Assembly: GCF_003992665.1 (NCBI RefSeq) | Contig: NZ_RZMX01000032.1 | Coordinates: 121,945-185,944 of the forward strand | Length of the DNA stretch: 64,000 nt | DNA from: Pelagibacterium montanilacus | GTDB lineage: Bacteria; Pseudomonadota; Alphaproteobacteria; Rhizobiales; Devosiaceae | Direction: 5' to 3' | Notes under the pieces: generated by a model | Told to the model about the DNA's origin: nothing | Database searches by the model: none | Seen by the model: the letters and a program-made list of their open reading frames with translations, nothing else | Program-made: the position numbers and the translations under genes | Shown: positions 8,645 through 16,345 of the stretch, in pieces | How positions within the stretch are numbered: the stretch's first letter is position 1 | How the letters are laid out: each line of letters begins with the position of its first letter

Positions 8645-9652
8645 GTGTCCACGGATTCGCCAGGCGCTCGAGGGAGGGACCGGCAGGTGATTTTGCGCGC
8701 CAACGATCAGATTGTCCACAAGGCCGCCTGGCTCTATTACACGCACAATTTGCGCCAGGACGAGGTGGCGAGGCGTCTCAACATCTCCCGGGCATCGGTC
8801 GCGACCTATCTGCGCAAGGCGCGCGAGACCGGGATCGTGAGCATTGCCGCCTCCACCCAGCTTTTCTCCGACGACATCCTCGCCCGCCGGCTCGAGGACG
8901 CGCTGGGGCTCGATGCGGTGTGGGTGGTGACCGAGGACCGCCAGGCGCTCGACCCCGCGACCGAAATCCCCGTGGTGGCGGCAAGCGCGTTTCTCGAGCT
9001 CGTGCAGTCGGGCTCGCGGATCGGGGTGGCCTGGGGGCGGACGGTCTACCACATCGCCGACGTGATGAGCTATGCGGACGTCCAGGACGCCACCGTGCTC
9101 CAGCTCTGCGGCAATCTGGGCGCGCCCTACAATTACCGGCCCGACCAGTGCACCATGGAAATCGCCCGGCGGCTCAACGCCCAGGGCATCAACCTTTATG
9201 CCCCCCTGATCCTGAGCTCGGAATCGCTGGCCGCCGATATACGGTCCGAGCCGGTGATCGCCGAGCAGCTCGCCGCGATCAGCGCCTGTGACCTGGCGCT
9301 CTATTCGGTGGGGAGCGTGGACAAGGACAGCCACATCGTGCGCTGCGGCGCGCTGACCGCAGACGAGCTGGCCGCCCTGGGCGAGGAGGGCGCCACCGGG
9401 GTGATCGGCGGGCAATTGATCGACGCGGACGGCCAGCTCATGGACTGCGCCTACAACAGACGGCTGATTTCCGCCGATCTCGATGCGGTGCGGGCGATCC
9501 CGCGCCGGATCATGGTGGTGGCCGAAGACAGCAAGTTCGATGCCCTTGCCGCGGCGATCCGCGGCGGGTTCGTCTCCCATCTCGTGGTGACCGCCTCGAT
9601 GGCGCGGCGCCTTCTCGATCTCTGGGACACCCAGAGCCAGACCACACCCTGA
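8645..9652 (+). CDS. SorC/DeoR-type transcriptional regulator of sugar catabolism
   Basis: The first 65 residues form a helix-turn-helix (QDEVARRLNISRASVATYLR) and the rest is a SorC sugar-binding domain of the NagB-like fold; its segment SRIGVAWGRTVYHIAD is typical. Length (335) fits SorC regulators. These proteins bind a phosphorylated sugar effector. The GTG at 8645 gives the longest frame, but a second GTG at 8687 has a better AGGGAGG ribosome-binding site and keeps the whole HTH, so the true protein may be 321 residues. The gene lies between the importer and the aldolase fusion, and probably controls both and the mtnK operon through the TTGACAAATG boxes. Confidence 0.85.
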   Translation: MSTDSPGARGRDRQVILRANDQIVHKAAWLYYTHNLRQDEVARRLNISRASVATYLRKARETGIVSIAASTQLFSDDILARRLEDALGLDAVWVVTEDRQALDPATEIPVVAASAFLELVQSGSRIGVAWGRTVYHIADVMSYADVQDATVLQLCGNLGAPYNYRPDQCTMEIARRLNAQGINLYAPLILSSESLAADIRSEPVIAEQLAAISACDLALYSVGSVDKDSHIVRCGALTADELAALGEEGATGVIGGQLIDADGQLMDCAYNRRLISADLDAVRAIPRRIMVVAEDSKFDALAAAIRGGFVSHLVVTASMARRLLDLWDTQSQTTP

Positions 9653-9675
9653 ACGCAGGACGCGATAAGCCAGAC

Positions 9676-11730
9676 ATGGACACTCTCTACGATCCCAAGA
9701 CCGCCCAGGAGTTCATCACCCGTTACGCCGAGCGCGGCATCAATGCCGACTGGGCCGAGCGGGTCTATACCACGCGCCTTCTGGGCGGCGAGCCCCGGCT
9801 CGTGCTCCATGGCGGGGGCAACACTTCGGTCAAGACGACGGCCACCGACCTCGTGGGCGAGACCTGGGACGTCCTGTGCGTGAAGGGCTCGGGCTGGGAC
9901 ATGGGGGTGATCGAGCCCGAGGGCCTGCCCGCGGTCAAGCTCGGCCCGCTGCTCAAGGCCCGGGCGCTCGACACGCTGAGCGACGAGGACATGGTGGCGC
10001 TCCAGCGCGCCAACCTCATCGATCCGGGGGCGCCCAACCCGTCGGTCGAGACGCTGCTGCACGCCTTTTTGCCGCACAAATTCGTCGACCACACCCATTC
10101 GACCGCCATTCTGGCACTGGTTGACCAGGACGACAGCCGGGCCCTTTGCGAGGAGGTCTACGGCAAACGGCTGGGGTTCGTGCCCTATATCATGCCCGGC
10201 TTTGCGCTGGCCAAGGCGGCGGCCGAAGTCTATGACGCGGACCCAACGGTCGAGGGGCTGCTGCTCGACAAGCACGGGATCTTCACCTTCGGGGATACGG
10301 CCAAACAGGCCTATGACCGGATGATCGCGTTCGTCTCGATGGCCGAAGAGCGGATCGCGCGGGGCAAACCCCAACCCTTCGTGCCCGCGCGCCTGCCCGC
10401 CGAGCTGGCGAGCCCGCGCGCCATCGCGCCCATGCTGCGCGGCGCGCTGGCGATCGCGCACGGGGCACGCCGGTTCGACCGGATGGTGCTCTCGTTCCGC
10501 ACCAGCGACGCGATCCGGGCCCTGACCGATGCGGAAAACGTCGAGGAGCTCGCCCGGCGCGGGGTGTCGACGCCGGACCTTTCGATCCGCATCAAGACCG
10601 GCCCGATGGTGCTGCCGGCGCCCGAGCGGGCGGGGCTCGCAGACTATCGCGCCGTGATCGAGGAGCGGGTGAGCCAGTATTGCGCGGCCTATGAGCAGTA
10701 CTTTGCGACAAACGACGCGCGCGACGACGTGGCACGCACCATGCTCGACCCCATGCCCCGGCTGGTGCTGGTGCCCGGGCTGGGCATGTTCGGGGTGGGC
10801 CGGACGCAAAAGGAAGCGGGCGTGGCCGCCGATGTGGGCGAGATGTGGGTCGAGGCGGTGCGGGGCGCCGAAGCGGTGGCAAGGTTCTCCCCGGTGACCA
10901 AGCCCGATCTTTTCGACCTGGAATACTGGTCGCTCGAACAGGCCAAGCTCAAGGGCAATGCGCCCAAACCGCTGACCGGCCAGGTGGCGCTGGTGACCGG
11001 GGGCGCGGGGGCGATCGGGGCGGCGACTGCGGCGCTGCTGGCGGCCAATGGTGCGCATGTGGCGGTGCTCGATCTCGACGGCGCGGCGGCCCAGGCCGTT
11101 GCCAAGCGCGCGGGCAATGGGGCGATCGGGCTTGAGTGCGACGTCACCGATCCCGCGGCGATCGCCGAGGCAATCGATGCGGTGATCGACCGGTTCGGCG
11201 GGCTCGACATCGTGGTCTCCAATGCCGGGGCGGCGTTCGAGGGCGCGATCGGGACGGTCGACGATGCGCTGTTGCGCAGGAGCTTCGAGTTGAACTTCTT
11301 TGCCCATCAGAACCTCGCCAAGGCGGCGGTCGCGGTGATGGCGGAGCAGAAAACAGGCGGCGCGCTGCTCTTTAACGCCTCCAAGCAGGCGGTCAATCCG
11401 GGGGCCAATTTCGGCGCCTATGGCCTGCCCAAGGCGGCGACGCTGTTCCTCTCGCGGCAATATGCGCTCGAATACGGGGCGCTGGGAATCCGCGCGAACG
11501 CGGTCAATGCCGACCGCATCCGCTCAGGACTTCTGACGCCCGAGATGATCGAGAGCCGGTCCAAGGCGCGCGGGCTGTCAGTCGAGCAGTATCTGGGCGG
11601 CAACCTTCTGGGCGTGGAGGTGACCGCCGAGGACGTGGCCCGGGCCTTCCTCCATCATGCGCTGGCCGACCGGACCACCGCGGACGTGACCACTGTGGAC
11701 GGGGGCAATATCGCGGCGGCCCTGCGCTAG
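9676..11730 (+). CDS. Bifunctional class II aldolase / short-chain dehydrogenase
   Basis: A 684-residue fusion. Residues 1 to about 420 are a class II (FucA/RhaD-like) aldolase: zinc ligands in HTHS (His139, His141) and KHG (His200). From about 435 a Rossmann short-chain dehydrogenase follows: TGGAGAIG near 441, NAG, then Tyr582-x3-Lys586. Relatives cleave L-rhamnulose 1-phosphate to DHAP and lactaldehyde and oxidise or reduce the aldehyde. No rhamnose isomerase or kinase is seen here, but the MtnK/MtnA pair would deliver a 5-deoxy- or 5-methylthio-ribulose 1-phosphate, which this enzyme could split to DHAP and acetaldehyde or methylthioacetaldehyde. It starts 23 nt after the regulator gene, probably in one operon. 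Its TAG stop is followed directly by a palindromic repeat. Confidence 0.88.
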   Translation: MDTLYDPKTAQEFITRYAERGINADWAERVYTTRLLGGEPRLVLHGGGNTSVKTTATDLVGETWDVLCVKGSGWDMGVIEPEGLPAVKLGPLLKARALDTLSDEDMVALQRANLIDPGAPNPSVETLLHAFLPHKFVDHTHSTAILALVDQDDSRALCEEVYGKRLGFVPYIMPGFALAKAAAEVYDADPTVEGLLLDKHGIFTFGDTAKQAYDRMIAFVSMAEERIARGKPQPFVPARLPAELASPRAIAPMLRGALAIAHGARRFDRMVLSFRTSDAIRALTDAENVEELARRGVSTPDLSIRIKTGPMVLPAPERAGLADYRAVIEERVSQYCAAYEQYFATNDARDDVARTMLDPMPRLVLVPGLGMFGVGRTQKEAGVAADVGEMWVEAVRGAEAVARFSPVTKPDLFDLEYWSLEQAKLKGNAPKPLTGQVALVTGGAGAIGAATAALLAANGAHVAVLDLDGAAAQAVAKRAGNGAIGLECDVTDPAAIAEAIDAVIDRFGGLDIVVSNAGAAFEGAIGTVDDALLRRSFELNFFAHQNLAKAAVAVMAEQKTGGALLFNASKQAVNPGANFGAYGLPKAATLFLSRQYALEYGALGIRANAVNADRIRSGLLTPEMIESRSKARGLSVEQYLGGNLLGVEVTAEDVARAFLHHALADRTTADVTTVDGGNIAAALR

Positions 11731-11795
11731 AGCATATCCCGTTCTGATTGAATCAGAACGGGAGCTCCAAGTCTTCGATGTGTCACGATTGTCCG
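11728..11795 (+). repeat. Dispersed palindromic repeat, family A
   Basis: TAGAGCATATCCCGTTCTGA begins a unit whose core GTTCTGATT/AATCAGAAC is a perfect inverted repeat. It is followed by GGAGCTCCAAGTCTTCGATG and TGTCACG. Close copies occur at 25799, 32518 and 56389. It touches the stop codon of the aldolase fusion. Confidence 0.8.
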
Positions 11796-11828
11796 GGGGC
11801 AAGGCGGAGCGCTTCGCCCCCGGATCGC

Positions 11829-12692
11829 TCAGCGGCAATTGTTGCCCTGGCCGCGTCCACCGCTGTTGCCTGCGCAATTGTCGCGCCCGCCATTGCCCGG
11901 CCCGTTCCCATTGCCGGGGCCGTTTCCGTTACCCGGGCCGTTGCCATTGCCCGGTCCGTTGCCGTTGCCGGGGCCGTTTCCATTGCCCGGTCCGTTGCCG
12001 CCGGAATTGCCGTTTCCGTTTCCGTTACCGTTGCCGCCGCCCTGACCGCCTGAACCGCCGGGGGTCTCGTCTTCATCGGCATTCCCCGCGTCGGGGTCGG
12101 CGGGCTCCTCGCCAGCGGGAGGGGCGGAGCCGGAGATATCGAGGGATGCGGCGCGGATGCGCGGCAGATTGAAATTGCGCTTGTGGAGCGGCACGCTGGC
12201 GTCAAAGACCACATCGAACGAGGGTGCGAAGGCGTACCAGCCCTCGGTGACCAGAACGTACTGGCCCGCCGCGAGCGGGATGATTTCGGGGGGGAGTTCG
12301 GGCGCCTCGTCCGCAGCCAGATCGGGGGCGCCATTGTAGGCGATGGTGTCGGTGACCTGCGTGGTGCCGTCGTCTGAAACCGCGACCACCGAAATACGCA
12401 GGCCGGCGCGCGTTCCATCAAAGGGCCGCATCAGCACCTCGCCGGCGGCGATGAAGGCATCGACTTCCGCGCGCGTGACCGTGCCGGATTCCTGGGCCAT
12501 CAGGTCCGAGATCGTGGCGGTGGCGTGGGAGAGCTTGCGGTCCACGGCAATGCCCTGGCTGACGTCTATGGCGCCGAGATAGAGCAGCAGCATGAACGGC
12601 ACGATCAGCGCGAATTCCAGTGCGGCGATGCCGCGCCGGTCCCGCCAGAGGGCGACCAGCGCCGCGCCCATACCGATAAGTCCTCGCCCCAT
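11829..12692 (-). CDS. TadG/TadE-like pilus-locus protein with an Asn-Gly-Pro-rich tail
   Basis: About 287 residues. The N-terminus DRRGIAALEFALIVPFMLLL is a TadE-type prepilin-like motif with one membrane helix, placing it among Tad pilus pseudopilin or anchor proteins. A middle region of about 150 residues is probably periplasmic. The last 80 residues are low-complexity: six NGPGNG repeats, flanked by other Gly/Asn runs, and a short end with two cysteines (RDNC...NNCR). ATG at 12692 was chosen over 12695 because GGAG lies 6 nt upstream. It follows the tadE-like gene by 10 nt, so the two are co-transcribed. No von Willebrand domain of classical TadG is seen. Confidence 0.75.
   Translation of the reverse strand: MGRGLIGMGAALVALWRDRRGIAALEFALIVPFMLLLYLGAIDVSQGIAVDRKLSHATATISDLMAQESGTVTRAEVDAFIAAGEVLMRPFDGTRAGLRISVVAVSDDGTTQVTDTIAYNGAPDLAADEAPELPPEIIPLAAGQYVLVTEGWYAFAPSFDVVFDASVPLHKRNFNLPRIRAASLDISGSAPPAGEEPADPDAGNADEDETPGGSGGQGGGNGNGNGNGNSGGNGPGNGNGPGNGNGPGNGNGPGNGNGPGNGNGPGNGGRDNCAGNSGGRGQGNNCR
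11889..11999. repeat. Tandem 18-bp coding repeat (NGPGNG units)
   Basis: Six imperfect copies of an 18-bp unit of the form CCGTTGCCATTGCCCGGT lie inside the 3' end of the TadG-like gene and encode the NGPGNG hexapeptide. Neighbouring copies differ at synonymous positions. Confidence 0.8.
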
Positions 12693-12702
12693 CATACGCT
12701 CC

Positions 12703-13242
12703 TCAGAAGGCTTCATTGCGGAAAAGCCGGGCCGCCGCCAGAAGACGGCGGCCGTCCGGCGTCGCGCCGGCGATCAGCCCTGGAATGGTGACGATCACCG
12801 GCCATTTGTAATAGGCCTCGACCAGCATCAGGGCATCGCCCTGCCCGGTTTCGTAGCGGGTTTCGATCGTCCAGTCGCCGGTTTGGGGATCGATGGGGCT
12901 GGTGGCCGCATAGCTGGCGAAGCCTTCGAGCGGGCGCACCGAGACCTTGAGGTTCTCGCAGTCAAAGAGCCCGTAGCCGCGGGTGCAGATCTCGTTGCGA
13001 TAGGCCTCGGCCGTTATGGTCTGGGCCTGGCCGGTGCGCACCAGCCGTGCCGTGGACTGGACGGCGCTGTCGAGCGCATGACCGGCGAAGAACGCCATGG
13101 AGGTTTCGAGAATGGCCCCGATCAGCAGGATGAAGATGGGGCCGATAATGGCGAACTCGACCATGGTTGCCCCGGACTGGGACCGGCCAAAACGCGCCGG
13201 AAGGCTCGTGCCCCCGCTTCTCTTGTCCTTGCGCACCACCAT
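12703..13242 (-). CDS. TadE-family pilus assembly protein
   Basis: About 179 residues. After a basic stretch the segment QSGATMVEFAIIGPIFILLI is the TadE signature: Gly-Ala-Thr-x-Val-Glu-Phe followed by a hydrophobic helix. TadE proteins are minor pseudopilins of the Flp pilus, processed by the prepilin peptidase. The start ATG at 13242 keeps a short basic leader (MVVRKDKRSG); the frame stays open to 13365, but the extra residues look non-coding. It is the first gene of a leftward pair with the TadG-like protein. Confidence 0.85.
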   Translation of the reverse strand: MVVRKDKRSGGTSLPARFGRSQSGATMVEFAIIGPIFILLIGAILETSMAFFAGHALDSAVQSTARLVRTGQAQTITAEAYRNEICTRGYGLFDCENLKVSVRPLEGFASYAATSPIDPQTGDWTIETRYETGQGDALMLVEAYYKWPVIVTIPGLIAGATPDGRRLLAAARLFRNEAF

Positions 13243-13375
13243 GATGGTTCCCCGCGTCTGTAACTCGGGCGGATCATGGGCCGGGATGGCTAACCGCTGG
13301 TTACGCGGCAGCGCGATGAGACGGAGAGATCGACGGGAGCGTAAACCAAGCCCTAACGCGGGCAAGAGTGGGCTC

Positions 13376-13837
13376 TTACTGCGCGGCGGCGTCCACGAGG
13401 TCGGACGAGACCATGACGTCGGAGGTGTATGTGGTGTCGTCGCCCAGCGTAATGGTGCGCTGGCAGGTGGGGGCGCAGGCCATGGAGGTGCGGCGGTCGC
13501 CCATGAAGACGGTGAGGGTATCGCTCTTTACCTGGGTGACCTCGACGATGGTGTCGGCGATGGGATCGCCGGCGGCGTCGAGCACGATCAGGTTGGTTCG
13601 CCCGAAGCTCTTGCCCGTCAGAACGAGCGTGCGGGGGTCCTGGATGGTGACGTCGGCCACGCCCGGATTGCCGATGATGACGGTGGCGGCGGGCGCGCTG
13701 ATGCGCAGCACGCGCGCCATGTTGGCATCGACGCTCACGACCGAGCCCGCCTCGACCGCGCCGGCCCCGGTGACGGCGGCGCCGGCTCCAAAGGCCAGAA
13801 GGGTGGCGAGGGCGACGCTGGAGAGATACCGGGCCAT
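13376..13837 (-). CDS. Exported pilus/secretin N-terminal domain protein (CpaC-N like)
   Basis: A 153-residue protein with a signal peptide (hydrophobic residues 5-27) and one domain that resembles the N-terminal domain of CpaC: VVSVDANMARVLRIS, then VIIGNPGVADVTIQD and GKSFGRTNLIVLD. CpaC carries the same pattern (NKSLIIDLP, VIVSQPNVANAIM, GETNIFFLD). It has no secretin domain. Such stand-alone pilus assembly N-terminal proteins occur in alphaproteobacterial Tad loci and may help the secretin. It contains two cysteines (MACAPTCQ) that could form a disulfide. Confidence 0.75.
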   Translation of the reverse strand: MARYLSSVALATLLAFGAGAAVTGAGAVEAGSVVSVDANMARVLRISAPAATVIIGNPGVADVTIQDPRTLVLTGKSFGRTNLIVLDAAGDPIADTIVEVTQVKSDTLTVFMGDRRTSMACAPTCQRTITLGDDTTYTSDVMVSSDLVDAAAQ

Positions 13838-14029
13838 GGGTCGATCTGCCTTGCTCGAAGGGAAATGGTTACCCGATCATGGGGGACAATGGTTTACATT
13901 TGGCAAATGCGGGAGATTGCGGCACGCGTAGTCCTGGTCTTTAGATTTGCTTACAATTTTAGCCAAGAGGGAACCTTCCATTAGTCATAGCCAAGTTCTT
14001 GGCGCGGTTTTGGGCTGGACGGCCCGCGA

Positions 14030-14044
14030 TTAACTTAATTTCAA
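14030..14044 (+). promoter_or_regulatory. CtrA-like box upstream of the Flp pilin gene
   Basis: TTAA-N7-TCAA, one base from the CtrA consensus TTAA-N7-TTAA, about 90 bp before the pilin start. The surrounding gap 13838-14134 (297 bp) is AT-richer than its neighbours and must hold the pilin promoter. CtrA control of pilA is known in Caulobacter; here it is inferred. Confidence 0.3.
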
Positions 14045-14134
14045 CAGCTCGGGCCCTAATTGTCAGTTGAGTTCGATGTGTGACGCGTCGAACCGATGCC
14101 GTCACTTCCGAGACGCACGAACAAGGAGCCAGAC

Positions 14135-14329
14135 ATGAACCTTCTCAAGAAATTCGCCAATGACGAATCCGGCGCAACCGCCATCGAATATGGCCTGATC
14201 GCCGCTCTGATTTCCGTCGCCATCATCGTGGCCGTGACCGCGCTAGGCGGCAATCTGAGCAGCACGTTCGAGTATATCAATGATTGCTTGACTGATGAAT
14301 GCCCCGCAGAGCCCACTACTCCGGCATAA
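14135..14329 (+). CDS. Flp-type major pilin
   Basis: A 64-residue Flp/Fap pilin. The leader MNLLKKFANDESG is followed by ATAIEYGLIAALISVAIIV: prepilin peptidase would cut after the glycine and leave Glu5 of the mature pilin, the hallmark of the family. The tail is short and acidic with two cysteines (DCLTDEC). AAGGAG lies 7 nt before the ATG. A strong terminator directly after the gene suggests that it is made in large amounts from its own transcript. Confidence 0.93.
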   Translation: MNLLKKFANDESGATAIEYGLIAALISVAIIVAVTALGGNLSSTFEYINDCLTDECPAEPTTPA

Positions 14330-14356
14330 CAAGCTTCGGCATACGCCGACCTGTAG

Positions 14357-14385
14357 AGGGGGGACCACCGTGTCCCCCCTTTTTC
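14357..14385 (+). terminator. Rho-independent terminator after the pilin gene
   Basis: AGGGGGGAC / GTCCCCCCT stem (9 bp), 6-nt loop, followed by a T run. Confidence 0.85.
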
Positions 14386-14446
14386 CTTTGTTAAGAGCTT
14401 GGGGCCAATTCTAGCAGCCGGCCATCAGGATTCCGGGGGGGACGAT

Positions 14447-14629
14447 ATGGATACTGCGTTCAAGTCAATGTGCGATGACCAAGGTGGAGCGACAGCGATC
14501 GAATACGCCTTGATTGCCAGCCTTGTCTCCATCTTCATTATCGGGGCATTGATGATGGTCAATGGCAGCATGATCGAGATGTTCAATTTTATCGCCGAGA
14601 ACATCAACCCGGCCTTGCAGCAGAACTAG
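14447..14629 (+). CDS. Second Flp-type pilin
   Basis: A 60-residue Flp pilin paralogue: leader MDTAFKSMCDDQGG, then ATAIEYALIASLVSIFIIG with the conserved glutamate. The mature part differs from the first pilin (GALMMVNGSMIEMFNFIAEN) and has no cysteine pair. It is preceded by a G-rich ribosome-binding region and lies 5 nt before cpaA, so unlike the first pilin it is likely co-transcribed with the peptidase. It may be a minor or alternative subunit. Confidence 0.9.
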   Translation: MDTAFKSMCDDQGGATAIEYALIASLVSIFIIGALMMVNGSMIEMFNFIAENINPALQQN

Positions 14630-14634
14630 AGACA

Positions 14635-15198
14635 ATGACCGTTCCCGATACCGTTCTTCTTTATGTCTTCCCCGCCCTGATGATCGCCGCGGCGGTATCC
14701 GACCTTTTGACCATGCGTATTCCCAATCTGCTGGTGCTGGGCACAGGGGTGGCCTTCGTGATCGTTGCCCCTCTCGCCGGGCTGGGGCTCGCGACGATGG
14801 GCATGCATCTGGTTGCGGCCCTTCTCGTGCTGGCCGTGACTTTCGGGCTGTTCGCGGCGGGATGGATCGGCGGGGGAGACGCCAAGTTCGCTGCGGCAGC
14901 CGCGTTGTGGGTGGGTTTTGAACTCCTCTTGCCCTATCTGCTGATTGCAGGGGTTGCGGGAGGCCTTCTGACCCTGGTGTTGCTGCTCGCGCGCCGTTTC
15001 AGCCTGCCAGCGCGCCTCGTGACGGTTGGCTGGATCGACCGGCTGCATCAGCCCAAGACGGGCGTGCCCTACGGGATCGCGCTCGCGGCGGCGGGGCTTT
15101 TGATCTATGCCCAGACCGATATCCACGCCGCGCTCACCGCGCTGCCGGCGCTCGGCGGAACCGAGGGCGATCTTTTCGAGCAGCTCCAGACGTTCTGA
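14635..15198 (+). CDS. cpaA: Prepilin peptidase CpaA/TadV
   Basis: A 187-residue polytopic membrane aspartic peptidase that cleaves Flp prepilins and TadE-type pseudopilins. The two catalytic aspartates are visible: one in AAVSDLLTMRIPN near residue 22 and one in GGGDAKFAAA near residue 82. It lacks the methyltransferase domain of larger PilD enzymes, as usual in Tad systems. The gene follows the second pilin closely and ends before a terminator. Confidence 0.92.
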   Translation: MTVPDTVLLYVFPALMIAAAVSDLLTMRIPNLLVLGTGVAFVIVAPLAGLGLATMGMHLVAALLVLAVTFGLFAAGWIGGGDAKFAAAAALWVGFELLLPYLLIAGVAGGLLTLVLLLARRFSLPARLVTVGWIDRLHQPKTGVPYGIALAAAGLLIYAQTDIHAALTALPALGGTEGDLFEQLQTF

Positions 15199-15221
15199 CC
15201 CCCTCGCCCTTTGAACAGTTC

Positions 15222-15259
15222 AGGCCCGCGCCGGATGTCTCCAGGCTCGGGCCTTTTTG
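15222..15259 (+). terminator. Rho-independent terminator after cpaA
   Basis: AGGCCCG / CGGGCCT stem with a 19-nt loop, followed by five T. Confidence 0.7.
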
Positions 15260-15318
15260 CATCAAAGGGTTGGCAAATGCGGCTAAACCTTTGGTTAACC
15301 TTTTCAAAAAAGCCCCGG

Positions 15319-15333
15319 TTAACCAAGTTTTGA
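15319..15333 (+). promoter_or_regulatory. CtrA-like box upstream of cpaB
   Basis: TTAA-N7-TTGA, overlapping the second of two GGTTAACC palindromes (15293-15300 and 15317-15324, 24 bp apart). It lies in the 250-bp gap between the cpaA terminator and cpaB, where the cpaB-tadC promoter must be. Confidence 0.3.
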
Positions 15334-15448
15334 CCCTTTGGTCTCCATAGTGCGCCCCAATGTAGTGGTGCTGTCGGACAAGCGTATCGGTCCCGGCGCC
15401 AGAACGGGCCGGCCTGCGCCGGTCCGACCCTGATCGGGAGTGTGGTTG

Positions 15449-16345
15449 ATGAGGCCAGCGCGTATCCTGCTTATCGTCGTTGCGGTCGCCGCCGGTGGTC
15501 TGGCCGCGGTGCTGGCCATGCGCGGCAGCGAGGCGCCCGAGCTCGAACCCGTGCAGGTGACCCAGGTCGAGCAGGAGCCCCGCACCCAGGTGCTGGTGGC
15601 CAACCGCTCCATGGGGCTGGGCCACAGGATCATGCCGGGGGACGTCGCCTGGCAGGACTGGCCGCAGGGCGCGATCCGGCCCGAATACATCACGATCGAA
15701 CAGGTGCCCGACGCTCCCGAGCAGATGGAAGGCGCGGTCGCGCGCTTCGAGATCTTCATCGGCGAGCCGGTGCGCGAGGCCAAGCTCGTGCGCTCGAGCC
15801 AGGGCTATCTCTCTGCCGTCATCTCCCAGGGGATGCGCGCGGTCTCGATCTCGGTGACCCCGGAATCGGCCTCCGGCGGCTATATCGTGCCCAACGACAG
15901 GGTCGATGTGGTCCTGACCCGCTCGGGCTCCTCGTTTTCCGAAACCATCCTCGCCAATGTGCGGGTGCTGGCGATCGGCGCGCGGCTCGGGGAGGTCCCC
16001 GACGCTCCCGAGGCGGCCGAAAGCCCCGCCAACCAGCGGTTCGACACCGGCCAGGTGGCCACGCTGGAACTGTCTCCGGCCCAGTCGGAGTCCGTGCTCA
16101 ACGCCTCCTCGGCGGGCCGGCTTGCGCTGGTTCTGCGCTCGATCTCCGATTTCGCCGAGAGTCCTTCGTCCGAGCAGGGCCGTTCCCAGGCCATCAGGCT
16201 GATCCGACACGGCCAGGAACGCTCGGTGGTCTCGGGCAGCTTCGTTGCCGAGGCTCCCGAACCCCTCGAGGCCACCTCACCCCCCGCCCCGGTCCTCCAG
16301 ACCCAACAGCCGATCGGCGATCCGGTCGAGATCGAGCTCAGATAG
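15449..16345 (+). CDS. cpaB: Flp pilus assembly protein CpaB
   Basis: About 298 residues: an N-terminal membrane anchor (RILLIVVAVAAGGLAAVLA), then a SAF/RcpC-like domain with VLVANRSMGLGHRIMPGD and the GYIVPNDRVDVVLTRSG segment typical of CpaB. CpaB is a periplasmic component that works with the secretin CpaC. ATG at 15449 has GGGAG 8 nt upstream; a GTG nine bases earlier is less likely. It is the first gene of the long operon cpaB-cpaC-cpaE-cpaF-tadB-tadC. Confidence 0.9.
   Translation: MRPARILLIVVAVAAGGLAAVLAMRGSEAPELEPVQVTQVEQEPRTQVLVANRSMGLGHRIMPGDVAWQDWPQGAIRPEYITIEQVPDAPEQMEGAVARFEIFIGEPVREAKLVRSSQGYLSAVISQGMRAVSISVTPESASGGYIVPNDRVDVVLTRSGSSFSETILANVRVLAIGARLGEVPDAPEAAESPANQRFDTGQVATLELSPAQSESVLNASSAGRLALVLRSISDFAESPSSEQGRSQAIRLIRHGQERSVVSGSFVAEAPEPLEATSPPAPVLQTQQPIGDPVEIELR

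Noticed and set aside
11889..12045. Array-like short repeats as a possible CRISPR
   Set aside because: They are contiguous 18-bp coding repeats without spacers.
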